Below are positions 16,908-25,773 of a DNA stretch of 64,000 nt, in pieces. The translations under genes and the position numbers were made by a program. The stretch lies in contig JADLAY010000072.1 in NCBI GenBank assembly GCA_020849765.1, forward strand, positions 82,643-146,642. The letters are read 5' to 3'. This DNA comes from Anaerolineae bacterium (GTDB lineage: Bacteria > Chloroflexota > Anaerolineae > Aggregatilineales > Phototrophicaceae). Each line of letters starts with the position of its first letter. Position 1 is the first letter of the stretch. The notes under the pieces are model-generated. The model was not told the origin of the DNA. It was given only the letters and a program-made list of their open reading frames with translations, and ran no database searches.

Positions 16908-17488
16908 CGCAGCAACACCTTTTCTCCCGCTGACGTCGTCAGATCATACACCTCAAAGCTCAGGTCTGGGAGGCGGAGCACGCCATAGGTGTGCGAGGTC
17001 GAGCGGCTGGTATCGAAGGTGTAGACTGAGCCGGGGTTGATGACGCAGCCGCGCTCGACGCGCGAGTAAAACGGCACGTGCGTGTGCCCGGTGATCATCA
17101 CGTCGGCGTTGAGCGAGACAAGCATCATGTTGAGCAGCGTATCCGAGATGTGATCGCGATACAGCCCCCACAGGTTGTTGCCCGGCTTGCCATGGCACAT
17201 GTAGAAGCTCATCCCGCCGAGCTCGCCGCGCCATTCGAGCGGCAGCGATTGCAGGTAGCGGACGTTATCGGCGGACAGCGGGTATTCCCACTCGTCGTGG
17301 TTGCCGCGCACCGTCGGGATGTTGTGCTCGCGAATCGTCCGCACGACCCGGTCCGGATCGGGCCCCCGCCCGACCAGATCGCCCGCGCACAGGGTGTAAC
17401 TTACGTGATGAAAATTCTCTAGTCGTTCTAATGCCGTTGCTAACGCGGCGTAATCGCCGTGTATATCCGAAATGATGCCGATGTTCAT
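16904..17488 (-). CDS. Metallophosphoesterase (YfcE/MJ0936 type)
   Basis: 194 residues. Metal ligands of the calcineurin-like fold are seen in order: GIISDIHGDY, CAGDLVGRGPDP, TVRGNHDEW, MCHGKPG and ITGHTHVPF. The small size with no cap domain fits the YfcE/MJ0936 group of Mn2+-dependent phosphodiesterases. INPGSVY near the end is also typical. It precedes the methyltransferase gene with an ATGA overlap. The physiological substrate cannot be deduced. Confidence 0.9.
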   Translation of the reverse strand: MNIGIISDIHGDYAALATALERLENFHHVSYTLCAGDLVGRGPDPDRVVRTIREHNIPTVRGNHDEWEYPLSADNVRYLQSLPLEWRGELGGMSFYMCHGKPGNNLWGLYRDHISDTLLNMMLVSLNADVMITGHTHVPFYSRVERGCVINPGSVYTFDTSRSTSHTYGVLRLPDLSFEVYDLTTSAGEKVLLR

Positions 17489-17686
17489 TCCGCAATCCTG
17501 GGTCGTTACTGGGTGGTGAACGAAATTGGGGTCATTATACCATCATCAGGGATTGTCCGCAGACCTGTTTATGAGCATTTGGGGAGCTCTTCGGCGCCGT
17601 CTTTTTCTAAGAGACTTCTGTTATGCAGGCCTTAGAGGAATATGCTATGATCCGCTTCTAGCGGACGAACTTTTGCCACGAGAGCC

Positions 17687-18346
17687 ATGACACACATTCT
17701 GTTGATCCGCCATGCTGTGAATGATTTCGTCAAGACGGGTAAGCTGGCGGGCTGGACACCGGAAGTCCATTTGAACGACGAGGGCAAAGCCCAGGCTGAG
17801 GCGCTGGGCAAGCGATTGGCGGATGCGCCGATTCGCCACCTGTACAGCAGCCCGCTCGAACGGACGATGGAAACGGCAGAAGCGATCTGCCAGCATCACC
17901 CTGAACTCTCGATCGAGCAGAATCTGGCGATCGGCGAGGTGCAATATGGCGATTGGCAGGGTCAGGCGATTGCGGCACTGACCAAGCGCAAAATGTGGCA
18001 CGTCATCCAGGAATACCCATCGCGAGCCAGCTTCCCGAACGGCGAAACGATGCGCGAAGTGCAATCGCGCGCGGTGAACGAGCTTGAACGGCTAAGCCTG
18101 CGCCATCCGCGCGAGATGGTGGCCGTCGTCAGCCACGCCGACGTGATCAAAATGATTCTGGCGCACTATCTGGGCACCCATCTCGATAACTTTCAACGCA
18201 TCGTCGTCTCCCCGGCTTCGATTAGTAGTGTTACATTAGGTTATGGACGCCCGTACATCAGCGTCGTCAACGACACGGCCCACATCGCCCAGCTCGAGCG
18301 TGAGCGTCGCCAACAAGAGGCGAATGGCCACAACGGTACGGAATAG
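17687..18346 (+). CDS. Histidine phosphatase family protein of the MSMEG_4193 type
   Basis: 219 residues of the phosphoglycerate mutase-like fold. The catalytic His is in LLIRHAVNDF, with SSPLERTMETAEAI carrying the second Arg, GDWQG the loop and VSHADVIKMI the second His. It begins the same three-gene order (mutase-like protein, DUF3090, SCO1664-type protein) described as a conserved actinobacterial set, for which a phosphomutase role has been proposed because the third member is kinase-like. The next gene starts 13 bp downstream. A possible -10 (TATGAT, 17646-17651) precedes it. The actual substrate is unknown. Confidence 0.88.
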   Translation: MTHILLIRHAVNDFVKTGKLAGWTPEVHLNDEGKAQAEALGKRLADAPIRHLYSSPLERTMETAEAICQHHPELSIEQNLAIGEVQYGDWQGQAIAALTKRKMWHVIQEYPSRASFPNGETMREVQSRAVNELERLSLRHPREMVAVVSHADVIKMILAHYLGTHLDNFQRIVVSPASISSVTLGYGRPYISVVNDTAHIAQLERERRQQEANGHNGTE

Positions 18347-18359
18347 ACATGCATAAGGT

Positions 18360-18890
18360 ATGAAAGATTCAATGCCGAATCAGGAGATAGAACTCAATCC
18401 GGTCAATTTCATCACTGTCGGGACGGTCGGCCCCAAGGGGCGACGCCTGTTCCATCTTCAGGCAGGTGACGAGAGCCAGATTGTGTCGCTTGTCATTGAG
18501 AAGGAACAGGCGCGCGCGCTCAGCGAAGCCATCGGCGAAATGCTGGAGGATCTCGACGAGCGCTTCCCGGCGGAAGATGAAGAAAGCCCGATCAGCCTGC
18601 CGATGCAGACCAACATGGAGCTGCGCGATCCGATCGAGCCGATCTTCCGCGTCTCGCAGATGGGCCTCGGCTACGACGAGCAGCGCGACATGATCGTGCT
18701 GGTGGCGCAGGAACTGCTGACTGTCGAAGAAGAAGAAGTGATCAGCCCGGACGAAATGGAGCCCAGCGTCGTCCGCCTGTGGTGCGATCGGGCGCAGATT
18801 CGTGCGCTGGGCACGCGTGCGCAGGAAGTTGTGCAATCTGGTCGGCCTGACCCGCGATTGAACGGCAGGTTAGTCTTCTACTGGACGTAA
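18360..18890 (+). CDS. DUF3090 family protein
   Basis: 176 residues, cytoplasmic, no membrane segment. The opening ELNPVNFITVGTVGPKGRRL and FHLQAGDESQIVSLVIEKEQ, and the end IRALGTRAQEVVQSGRPDP then NGRLVFYW, match DUF3090. An acidic centre (AEDEESP, EEEEVISPDEMEP) is also present. The biochemical role is unknown. It is the middle gene of a tight trio (gaps of 13 and 3 bp), so its product probably acts with the mutase-like and kinase-like neighbours. ATG 18372 is an alternative start. Confidence 0.9.
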   Translation: MKDSMPNQEIELNPVNFITVGTVGPKGRRLFHLQAGDESQIVSLVIEKEQARALSEAIGEMLEDLDERFPAEDEESPISLPMQTNMELRDPIEPIFRVSQMGLGYDEQRDMIVLVAQELLTVEEEEVISPDEMEPSVVRLWCDRAQIRALGTRAQEVVQSGRPDPRLNGRLVFYWT

Positions 18891-18893
18891 ACG

Positions 18894-19655
18894 ATGAATC
18901 CTCAGGACAACGGCCCACAATCGGATAGCCAGATCGTCAACGTCGAACGCGCCCTGGAAGTAATGCAAAAAGGCGAGATCACGGTTGAACACGGGCTGAT
19001 GCGCTGGTCATCCAACTATGCCTTCCTGGTGACGATTGCGCACGAAGGTCTTGAAGTGACGACCGTCTATAAACCGCAGCGCGGAGAGCGCCCACTGTGG
19101 GATTTTCCAGACGGCACGCTGTGCTATCGCGAGATGGCGACCTTCCTCACCTCGCAGGCGCTCGGCTGGCAGATGGTGCCGCCGACGGTGCTGCGCGAAG
19201 GCTCGCGCGGGATTGGGACGTTCCAGCTTTTCATCGATCACGACCCTGAGATCAACTACTTCACCTTCGACGAGAAGCAGCAGCCGCAGCTCATGCGCAT
19301 GGCCGCGCTCGATACGATCATCAACAATGCCGACCGCAAGGGCGGGCATTGCATTCTGGATGCGCGCGGGCAGCTCTGGGGCATCGATCACGGCATCACG
19401 TTCAATACGGCACACAAGCTGCGCACGGTGATCTGGGACTTCGCGGGGCAGGCGCTGCCTGCGCAGATCGTGGCGGACGTCGAGCGACTGTGCGCCAGCC
19501 TCGGCGATACGAGCGGCAGCTATCGCCAGCAGTTGCAGGAACTGCTTTCGGCCAGTGAGATCACGGCCTTCCAGCGGCGGATCGACCGTCTGCTGGGCGC
19601 GCCGCGCTATCCACTGCCCGGCCCCGGCCCCAATTACCCCTGGCCGCCGGTCTAG
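18894..19655 (+). CDS. SCO1664 family protein (PI-kinase-like fold)
   Basis: 253 residues. Features of the SCO1664 group are visible: VTTVYKPQRGERPLWDFPDG near the N-terminus (a candidate nucleotide-binding Lys), YREMATFLTSQALGWQMVPP, the catalytic-loop-like INNADRKGGHCILDARG and LWGIDHGITFNTAHKLRTVI. The Asn-x-Asp-Arg and Asp-His-Gly patterns correspond to the catalytic and metal loops of phosphatidylinositol-kinase-related proteins. It is the last gene of the trio and starts 3 bp after the DUF3090 stop. Substrate unknown; I infer a small-molecule kinase paired with the mutase-like protein. Confidence 0.9.
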   Translation: MNPQDNGPQSDSQIVNVERALEVMQKGEITVEHGLMRWSSNYAFLVTIAHEGLEVTTVYKPQRGERPLWDFPDGTLCYREMATFLTSQALGWQMVPPTVLREGSRGIGTFQLFIDHDPEINYFTFDEKQQPQLMRMAALDTIINNADRKGGHCILDARGQLWGIDHGITFNTAHKLRTVIWDFAGQALPAQIVADVERLCASLGDTSGSYRQQLQELLSASEITAFQRRIDRLLGAPRYPLPGPGPNYPWPPV

Positions 19656-19668
19656 TTGGCTACACGAA

Positions 19669-19698
19669 TTTAACACGCTGTTCGCAATCGTTTACAAT
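19669..19698 (+). promoter_or_regulatory. Predicted promoter of the 5'-nucleotidase gene
   Basis: TTAACA (19669-19674) and TACAAT (19693-19698) are separated by 18 bp. This leaves a leader of about 65 nt before ATG 19773. Confidence 0.5.
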
Positions 19699-19772
19699 CC
19701 GCTTTAAACTGGTTAGTGAAGATTAGCGCCGTCTGGCGCCGTTTGTGTTTCCTTTTCTTTTTGGAGGCGAGC

Positions 19773-21383
19773 ATGAAGCAAAGACTACCGGTATTGTTGA
19801 TCGTCCTGGCGGCTGCCCTTCTGGTCATCGGCAGCGCTGCCGCCCAGGACGACACCTTCGCGCTGACCATTCTGCACACGAATGACACCCACGCTGCGCA
19901 TCAGCCAAACGGCGATGGCAACGGCGGTGCCGCGCGCGAAGCGGCAGTCGTCAAACAGGTGCGTGCTGAGGGCGGTAACGTCCTGCTGGTGGATGCGGGC
20001 GACCGCTTCACGGGCACGCTGTTCCACCGGCTCTACCTGGGTCAAGATCAGGTTGAGATCATGAATTTGCTCGGCTACGACGTGATGACACTTGGCAATC
20101 ACGAATTCGATAATGGTGAAGAAGTGCTGCTGGCCTTCATCCAGGGGCTGAACTTCCCCGTGGTGAGCAGCAACATCGACTTTGGCGACTCGCCACTCAC
20201 GAGCGAAGTCGCCCCTTACGCGGTGCTCGAAGTGGGCGGCGAACAGATCGGCATCATCGGCCTGACGACGCCCGACACGACGGAAATCTCCTCGCCCAGC
20301 GCAAGCACAACCTTCAATGCTGACCTCGTCGGCGTGGTCGAATCGACCGTCGACGAACTAACCGGCCAGGGCATCAACAAGATCATTTTGATCACGCATA
20401 CCGGCATCCTGGTCGACGAAATGTCGCTGGCGCAGCTCAGCGGCGTCGACATCTTCGTCGGCGGGCACAGCCACACCCTGCTCAGCAACACCTATTCGGC
20501 GGCGGCGGATGTCTACCCGATCACGGGTGAGACTGCGGCCGGCGAACCGATCCTCTACGTGCAAGCGGGCTCGCTCACGCAATACCTGGGGCGGCTCGAT
20601 GTCGAGTTCAATGCCGACGGCGTGCTGACTGATTGGGGCGGCGATACGATTCTGCTCGCGCGCTACATTACGCCCGATCCGGAAATGGAAGCGCTGATTA
20701 ACGATCTGGCAGGCCCGGTTCAGGAACTGCAGACGACATCGACCGGCGCGACCGCCGAAGTGGCGCTCGTCGGTGATCGCCGCGTCTGCCGCGTTGAAGA
20801 ATGCGACCTCGGCAACATCATCACCAACGCCATGCTGGCCGAGACCGGCGCACAGATCGCGATCATGAATGGCGGCGGCATCCGCGCTGACATCGACGAA
20901 GGCGACATCACGGTCGGCGAAGTCCTCACCGTGCTGCCGTTCGGCAACCTGATCAGCACCTTCGAGCTGTCCGGCGCGGACGTGATCGCGGCGCTCGAAA
21001 ATGGCGTTTCCGGCCTCACGGTCGAGAATGGCGAAGTCGTGCGCGATGGCGCCCCGGGCCGCTTCCCGCAGGTGGCAGGCGTGCGCTTCAGCTTCGACCC
21101 GACGCAGGAGCCTGGCAGCCGCGTCGTGAGCGTGGAAGTACTCGGCGAAGACGGCAGCTACAGCCCGATCGATCCGGAAGCGACCTACGCGGTCGTCAGC
21201 AACGACTTCATGCGCGGCGGCGGCGATGGCTACGCCATGTTCGCCGAAAACGCGATCAATCCGTACGACTTTGGGCGTCCGCTGGACGAGGCTCTCGCCA
21301 ACTACCTGATCGAGAACAGCCCGGTTGCGCCGTCAATCGAGGGGCGGATCACGATTGTGAACGCCACCGTTCAGCCGGAATAA
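19773..21383 (+). CDS. Secreted 5'-nucleotidase / UshA-family phosphohydrolase
   Basis: 536 residues. ATG 19773 has a GGAGG box 6 nt upstream and opens a signal peptide (MKQRLPVLLIVLAAALLVIG then SAAAQ), so the protein is exported. The N-terminal metallophosphatase domain shows LTILHTNDTHAAH, LLVDAGDRFTG, LGNHEFDNGEE, ITHTG and GGHSHT. The C-terminal 5'-nucleotidase domain shows IMNGGGIRADI, VLPFGNLI and GGDGYAMF, including the Asp-Gly-Tyr nucleobase region. It should release nucleosides from extracellular nucleotides or sugar nucleotides, which the BMP-type transporter at 25.8-30.7 kb could import (inference). A terminator follows. Confidence 0.94.
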   Translation: MKQRLPVLLIVLAAALLVIGSAAAQDDTFALTILHTNDTHAAHQPNGDGNGGAAREAAVVKQVRAEGGNVLLVDAGDRFTGTLFHRLYLGQDQVEIMNLLGYDVMTLGNHEFDNGEEVLLAFIQGLNFPVVSSNIDFGDSPLTSEVAPYAVLEVGGEQIGIIGLTTPDTTEISSPSASTTFNADLVGVVESTVDELTGQGINKIILITHTGILVDEMSLAQLSGVDIFVGGHSHTLLSNTYSAAADVYPITGETAAGEPILYVQAGSLTQYLGRLDVEFNADGVLTDWGGDTILLARYITPDPEMEALINDLAGPVQELQTTSTGATAEVALVGDRRVCRVEECDLGNIITNAMLAETGAQIAIMNGGGIRADIDEGDITVGEVLTVLPFGNLISTFELSGADVIAALENGVSGLTVENGEVVRDGAPGRFPQVAGVRFSFDPTQEPGSRVVSVEVLGEDGSYSPIDPEATYAVVSNDFMRGGGDGYAMFAENAINPYDFGRPLDEALANYLIENSPVAPSIEGRITIVNATVQPE

Positions 21384-21404
21384 ACGCTGAATCACATCTC
21401 TAGC

Positions 21405-21450
21405 AAACGGGCGAGCCAGCAGGTTCGCCCGTTTCGTTTATGTTTTTGAG
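21405..21450 (+). terminator. Intrinsic terminator after the 5'-nucleotidase gene
   Basis: AAACGGGCGA (21405-21414) pairs with TCGCCCGTTT (21425-21434) as a perfect 10-bp stem, followed by a T-rich stretch (CGTTTATGTTTTT). Confidence 0.8.
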
Positions 21451-21504
21451 ACCCGCATTGCGCCTAGAATAAGAATGCATCGACCTTCATCAGGAGCATT
21501 TGAC

Positions 21505-23679
21505 GTGGCCAGCGATCAAGCACGTGAACTGCGTCATCAGGGAATTAATGCGGCGAAAGCCGGGCAAAAAGACCTGGCGCGCCAACTTCTACAACAATCC
21601 ATCCGCATCGAGCCGCGCAACGAGGCGGCCTGGCTGTGGCTTGCCAGCGTCGCGCGCGACCCGCGTGAGCGCTTGTTCTGCCTGCAAAAGATCCTGGAGA
21701 TCAACCCGGAGAACGAGCAGGCGATCAAAGCGCTGCGCATGATGGAAGCGCAGTCCGCAGAGGCGCCGCAAGCGCCCGCGCCAGCGCAGACGGCCGCCCC
21801 GAAGACCGAGAGCGCGCCGCCGCCAAAAGCCGCGATTTCGACGTCGACGCAAGAAATGCTGTCGCAGGCGCCCGGCGTGCCGATTCCCTCGCGGGATGCG
21901 GTCGTCAGGGCATTCGAGCAGGCGGAGCCGGTCGTCCAGGAATATCAACTGCCGCTGCCGGACGACGTGCGCTGGTCGAAAAAGAGCAAAGGACGCGCCG
22001 GAGAACGCGATATCTGGCTGCTGCGCGGCTACGTGACGGGCGGCATCGTGGCCGCTCTGCTGGTCTCGTGCGGCATCCTCTATTTCGTCGTGACTTCGAA
22101 CAATATCGTCATCGGCCCGAACGGCATCGCCTTCAACCCGACCCGGACGCCGATCCCGACCATGACGCTGACGCCGACCCCCGGCGTGACGCCGACCCCC
22201 AGCCCGACGCCGCGCATCGCGCCGCGGCCCAGCGCGACCATCCCGCCGCTCGCGCCGACCGCGGACGTTTACTCGCCGGAAGCCACGGATATCTACCCGG
22301 CCATCTTCGAGGCGCCGCTCAAGGGCGCCATCAATCTGCTGGAAAGCGGTAATGCCCAGGCGGCGCTGCCGACCCTGGCTGCCGAACGCGCCAATACCTC
22401 CGCGCGCTTCAATCCGAATCCGTACTACTACGAAGCGCTGGCCCAGGCACAAATGGGCAATCACGAGGGCGCGCTGCAAACGCTGGAAGATGCCGAAGGA
22501 CGGCTCGAAGAAGCGCCTAACGACAACTTCAAGCCGCTGGTCGATGCCGGTTTTGCCAGCATCTACCTGATGCAGGCAGAGACGGCCTTCGCAGACGACG
22601 ACGTGACGACGGCTCAGGAGCTGCTGGTGCAGGCCGAAGAGCGCGCCGCGAGCGCCGCCGAGGGCGATCCGCAGTTGGCGGCGGGGCATCTGCTGCAGGC
22701 GCGCGCGCTGCGTCTGAGCGGTAACCACGAGGGCGCGCTGGAAGCACTCGACGCCGGGCTGGCCGTGCCGAATTTGCAGTACGACACCAACCTGCTGGCC
22801 GAAAAAGCCAGCCTGCTGTTCCAGGGCGGCGATTATCAGGCAGCTGCCGACGAAGCCACCTACACCCTCTATCTCGACCCGACAGTCGAACTGGCCTACC
22901 GGGTGCAGGCTGAAGCCGCGCTCAGGCAGAACAGGCCGGGTCTGGCCGTGCTGCTCTTGCAGGGCTACCTGCTCTACTATCCGGGCAGCACTTATGCCTA
23001 TCGTCTGCAAGGCGATGCACGCGCCGCCGAGGGCAACTACGATCTGGCAATAGACGCCTACACGCGCGCGCTGAGTGCCGATCAAGATGAGGCGACCACC
23101 CTGGCCGCATACATCGGCCGCGCCAACGTCTACACACAGCAGCAGCGCTACGACCTGGCGCTGGATGATTTCGCGGAAGCGCTCGAACGCGGTGCGGACG
23201 ATCAGGTCCGTCTCCAACGGATGGAGACGGCTTATCACGCCGGTGAGTACGAAATCGCTTTGCGGGATGCCGAGGCGCTGGAAGGCTCGGAAGACGTGGC
23301 GCGCGAGCAAATCGCGGTCATCCACGCCGGCGCGCTGATCGAGCAGGCGGAAGCCGATGACGACGGATTCACCGATGCGAATATGGATCTCGTGGAAAGA
23401 GAACTGGCGCTCGATAGCGACACGGCGCAGGCGAGTGAGTACCTGGCGCGCGCCCATCTGCTGCGGGGCGAGACCAATCAAGCCCTGGATGCCATCGACG
23501 ACGCGCTCGAACAAGAGCAAACGGTCATGCGCCATTACGTGCGCGGCTTAATCCTGGAGCAGCGCGACGAGCGGAACAATGCGATCCGCGAATATGAGTG
23601 GGCATTGGCCTGGAGTACGCTCTACCCGTTCCCGCTGCGTGCGGATGTCGAGGCGCGGTTAGAAGATCTAGGCCGATAG
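21505..23679 (+). CDS. TPR protein with one membrane helix and Pro/Thr linker
   Basis: About 724 residues. GTG 21505 is chosen because AGGAG ends 8 nt upstream; ATG 21475 has no such site. A short cytoplasmic TPR unit (ELRHQGINAAKAGQKDLARQ, IRIEPRNEAAWLWLASVARD) is followed by an Ala/Pro linker. A membrane helix comes next (~170-195; GYVTGGIVAALLVSCGILYF), then a Pro/Thr stalk (TPTPGVTPTPSPTPR) and a long external array of TPR-like helices (~270-720; YEALAQAQMGNHEGALQTLE, YRLQGDARAAEGNYDLAIDA). TPR arrays bind protein partners; the partner is unknown. The gene is monocistronic, with terminators before and after it. Confidence 0.86.
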   Translation: MASDQARELRHQGINAAKAGQKDLARQLLQQSIRIEPRNEAAWLWLASVARDPRERLFCLQKILEINPENEQAIKALRMMEAQSAEAPQAPAPAQTAAPKTESAPPPKAAISTSTQEMLSQAPGVPIPSRDAVVRAFEQAEPVVQEYQLPLPDDVRWSKKSKGRAGERDIWLLRGYVTGGIVAALLVSCGILYFVVTSNNIVIGPNGIAFNPTRTPIPTMTLTPTPGVTPTPSPTPRIAPRPSATIPPLAPTADVYSPEATDIYPAIFEAPLKGAINLLESGNAQAALPTLAAERANTSARFNPNPYYYEALAQAQMGNHEGALQTLEDAEGRLEEAPNDNFKPLVDAGFASIYLMQAETAFADDDVTTAQELLVQAEERAASAAEGDPQLAAGHLLQARALRLSGNHEGALEALDAGLAVPNLQYDTNLLAEKASLLFQGGDYQAAADEATYTLYLDPTVELAYRVQAEAALRQNRPGLAVLLLQGYLLYYPGSTYAYRLQGDARAAEGNYDLAIDAYTRALSADQDEATTLAAYIGRANVYTQQQRYDLALDDFAEALERGADDQVRLQRMETAYHAGEYEIALRDAEALEGSEDVAREQIAVIHAGALIEQAEADDDGFTDANMDLVERELALDSDTAQASEYLARAHLLRGETNQALDAIDDALEQEQTVMRHYVRGLILEQRDERNNAIREYEWALAWSTLYPFPLRADVEARLEDLGR

Positions 23680-23703
23680 GCAATTAGATCTGCGTACACA
23701 AAG

Positions 23704-23730
23704 AACGGACGCTCACACGCGTCCGTTTTC
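23704..23730 (+). terminator. Intrinsic terminator between convergent genes
   Basis: AACGGACGC (23704-23712) and GCGTCCGTT (23719-23727) form a perfect 9-bp stem with a 6-nt loop, then T residues. It ends the TPR gene. Its position 3' of the convergent glycosidase-like gene suggests it can also stop minus-strand transcripts. Confidence 0.75.
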
Positions 23731-23733
23731 ATG

Positions 23734-25680
23734 TCAGGACTCCGGCTCGGCTTCTTCCTCGAACACGATCACCGGCGTCGTCTGCAAATCGCCGAGGACA
23801 TCGCCCAGGAACTCCGCCACCCACAGGGGACGCCCCTCATAGATAACTTGCAGCCACGAGCCATCTTCCAGACGCCCGACGACCGGCACCGTCTCGCGCG
23901 GGCGCAGGGTCGCGATCACGTTGGTGCCTTCGGTGCCGGGTAGGTCGCGCAGGCGCGCGTGTTCCAGGCTGTAGAAGACGACGCCGGTCGGCGACGTTGC
24001 CGTCAGTTCGTCGATGCGATCCTCGCTCATCTGCGAGGCGGGCACGGGTGTCGCCGCGTTCGCCGGGCGCTCGGTCGATTCGAACGTCTCGTAGGCGAGC
24101 CGATCCCAGGCATCATCCGACCCGACCTTCTCGACCAGGATGACCGGCATCCCGCCAATGTCGACCGGCACGCGCGACTGCAGAAAGCGCTGGCGTGGCA
24201 TCTCCGCCGCAGGCAGCCGCAGTGTGTACGCCTCGTCGGTGGCGGTCAGCTGGCGCTCGCCGCTGACCGTGAACAGCGTCGCCTGTTCATCCTCGGCAGG
24301 CAGCGAAAGCTCCAGCGGCTCTTCCAACGTGTTCCAGATGACCACGATCCGTTCGTGCGTCGCCGGGCGGCTGAAGGTGACGAGCGCCGCGCCGTCCTCG
24401 CGCACGTCGTCGATGATGCCACGGCGGCTGAAGCTGGCCGTGCCGAACACGTCCGCCAGCAGCGCATAGGCGCTTGCGACCGGGCGCGCCGTATCCGGCT
24501 CAGGATGGCGCGAGAAGCAGATGGCGTTGTCAGGATTGCGGTAAATGCCGAAGACGTCGCCCGCGCAGATCTCGCCGGGGCGGCACAGGTTGTTGGCCGA
24601 TGGCGCGAAGTCCGTGCCCGGCGGTTGATTGCCGCAGTCGTCGTAAAGCTGGTGATAGATGATCACCTGCGCGCCCTCTGCCCAGGCATAAGCCGCGCTC
24701 TGGACGACAAACGCCGCCTGCTGATCGGCGGTCGCCAGCAGTTCGCGCGACTGTGGATCGTCCTTCGTCCACATTGGGCCGGGATAATCGTCCCAGATCG
24801 GCACGCCGGTCTCCGTGATCCAGATCGGCCGTTCCAGGCCGTACTCGATCAGCGTCTGGCGCACGACCAGTGTCAACCAGCCGCTGCGCCACGAGTCACC
24901 GTAGTTATGAAGGGCGACCGCATCCATGTACCAGTTGTGGTCTTCCGGCGCGGGGTCGTCGTTGAAGATCGACAGCACCTGCGCCAGGAAGTTGCCGCGG
25001 GTCGGGTAAAGCAGCCCGCCGACCATGACCGTCGCCTCAGGATCGACCGAGTGAATGACGAGATAAGCGACTTTGAGCAAACGCGCATATTCGGACACGG
25101 TGCCGCCCCAGAAGGTTGCGTAATCCGGCTCGTTCCAGATCTCCCAGACGCGAACGCCCTGCCCGCGCGGCCAGTCCACCGCCTGCGCCAGATCGCCGCC
25201 GGGCATGTAGCGGCTCACGGCGGCCTGGACGAAGACTGCCCAGGGGTTGTCAGGATTGATGGTTTTACCCGGCGCGGGCGTATCGGTCTGATCGGCGAAG
25301 ATGGCCTCTTGCAGCCCGGCAATCTGCTCGTCGTCGCGATGAAAGGCGGGCGAACCGAGCAGGATCACATCCAGGCGCAGACCGTATTCGAGGTCGCTCT
25401 CGACCAGGGCATCGTAGGCCGACCAGTCGAAGCGATCGGGCCGCGTTTCGACACGATCCCAATACAACGGCCAGCGATTCCAGCCCGCCCCGAGCGACAG
25501 CGCGTGCTCGTAACGCTCTTCGGACTGCGGCGTATCGATGGAGCTGATGTGGGCGATGCCCAGGCGGTCGGCACGGATGAACGAATCGAGATTGAGCGGC
25601 GAAGCCGGTTGAGCAGCACCCGGAGCAAGCGTTAAGAGAAGTAAAACGCAGGCAATCAACAGCGCAATGGATCGATGCAT
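23734..25680 (-). CDS. Secreted clan GH-A glycoside hydrolase-like protein with C-terminal SH3b domain
   Basis: 648 residues. A signal peptide (MHRSIALLIACVLLLLTLAP, GAAQ) is followed by a (beta/alpha)8 domain (~35-330). VWEIWNEPDYATFW carries the Asn-Glu pair expected for the acid/base of clan GH-A enzymes, and RPIWITETGVPIWDD carries the Glu expected as nucleophile. A beta-rich middle domain follows, then a bacterial SH3 domain near the C-terminus (ARLRDLPGTEGTNVIATLRP, GSWLQVIYEGRPLWVAEFLG). The family (GH39-like or GH5-like) cannot be settled by eye. The protein is probably exported, with the SH3b domain binding wall or surface material. It stands alone, downstream of the transporter operon on the same strand. 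Confidence 0.83.
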   Translation of the reverse strand: MHRSIALLIACVLLLLTLAPGAAQPASPLNLDSFIRADRLGIAHISSIDTPQSEERYEHALSLGAGWNRWPLYWDRVETRPDRFDWSAYDALVESDLEYGLRLDVILLGSPAFHRDDEQIAGLQEAIFADQTDTPAPGKTINPDNPWAVFVQAAVSRYMPGGDLAQAVDWPRGQGVRVWEIWNEPDYATFWGGTVSEYARLLKVAYLVIHSVDPEATVMVGGLLYPTRGNFLAQVLSIFNDDPAPEDHNWYMDAVALHNYGDSWRSGWLTLVVRQTLIEYGLERPIWITETGVPIWDDYPGPMWTKDDPQSRELLATADQQAAFVVQSAAYAWAEGAQVIIYHQLYDDCGNQPPGTDFAPSANNLCRPGEICAGDVFGIYRNPDNAICFSRHPEPDTARPVASAYALLADVFGTASFSRRGIIDDVREDGAALVTFSRPATHERIVVIWNTLEEPLELSLPAEDEQATLFTVSGERQLTATDEAYTLRLPAAEMPRQRFLQSRVPVDIGGMPVILVEKVGSDDAWDRLAYETFESTERPANAATPVPASQMSEDRIDELTATSPTGVVFYSLEHARLRDLPGTEGTNVIATLRPRETVPVVGRLEDGSWLQVIYEGRPLWVAEFLGDVLGDLQTTPVIVFEEEAEPES

Positions 25681-25773
25681 GATGAACTCGGTATCAGGCT
25701 GCCGGATAAAGTCAGTTCTGGCAGCCTCATTATAAGCGTGAGTTCACCGCGCGTAGGCTTGACCTTAGTCCTT

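Noticed and set aside
21589..23535. A 648-residue minus-strand frame opposite the TPR gene
   Set aside because: Arg/Gln/His-rich composition typical of an antisense shadow in GC-rich DNA; the plus strand has clear TPR units, a membrane helix and a start with a ribosome-binding site.
23959..25635. A 558-residue plus-strand frame opposite the glycosidase-like gene
   Set aside because: Shadow of the minus-strand gene, which has a signal peptide and GH-A active-site motifs.
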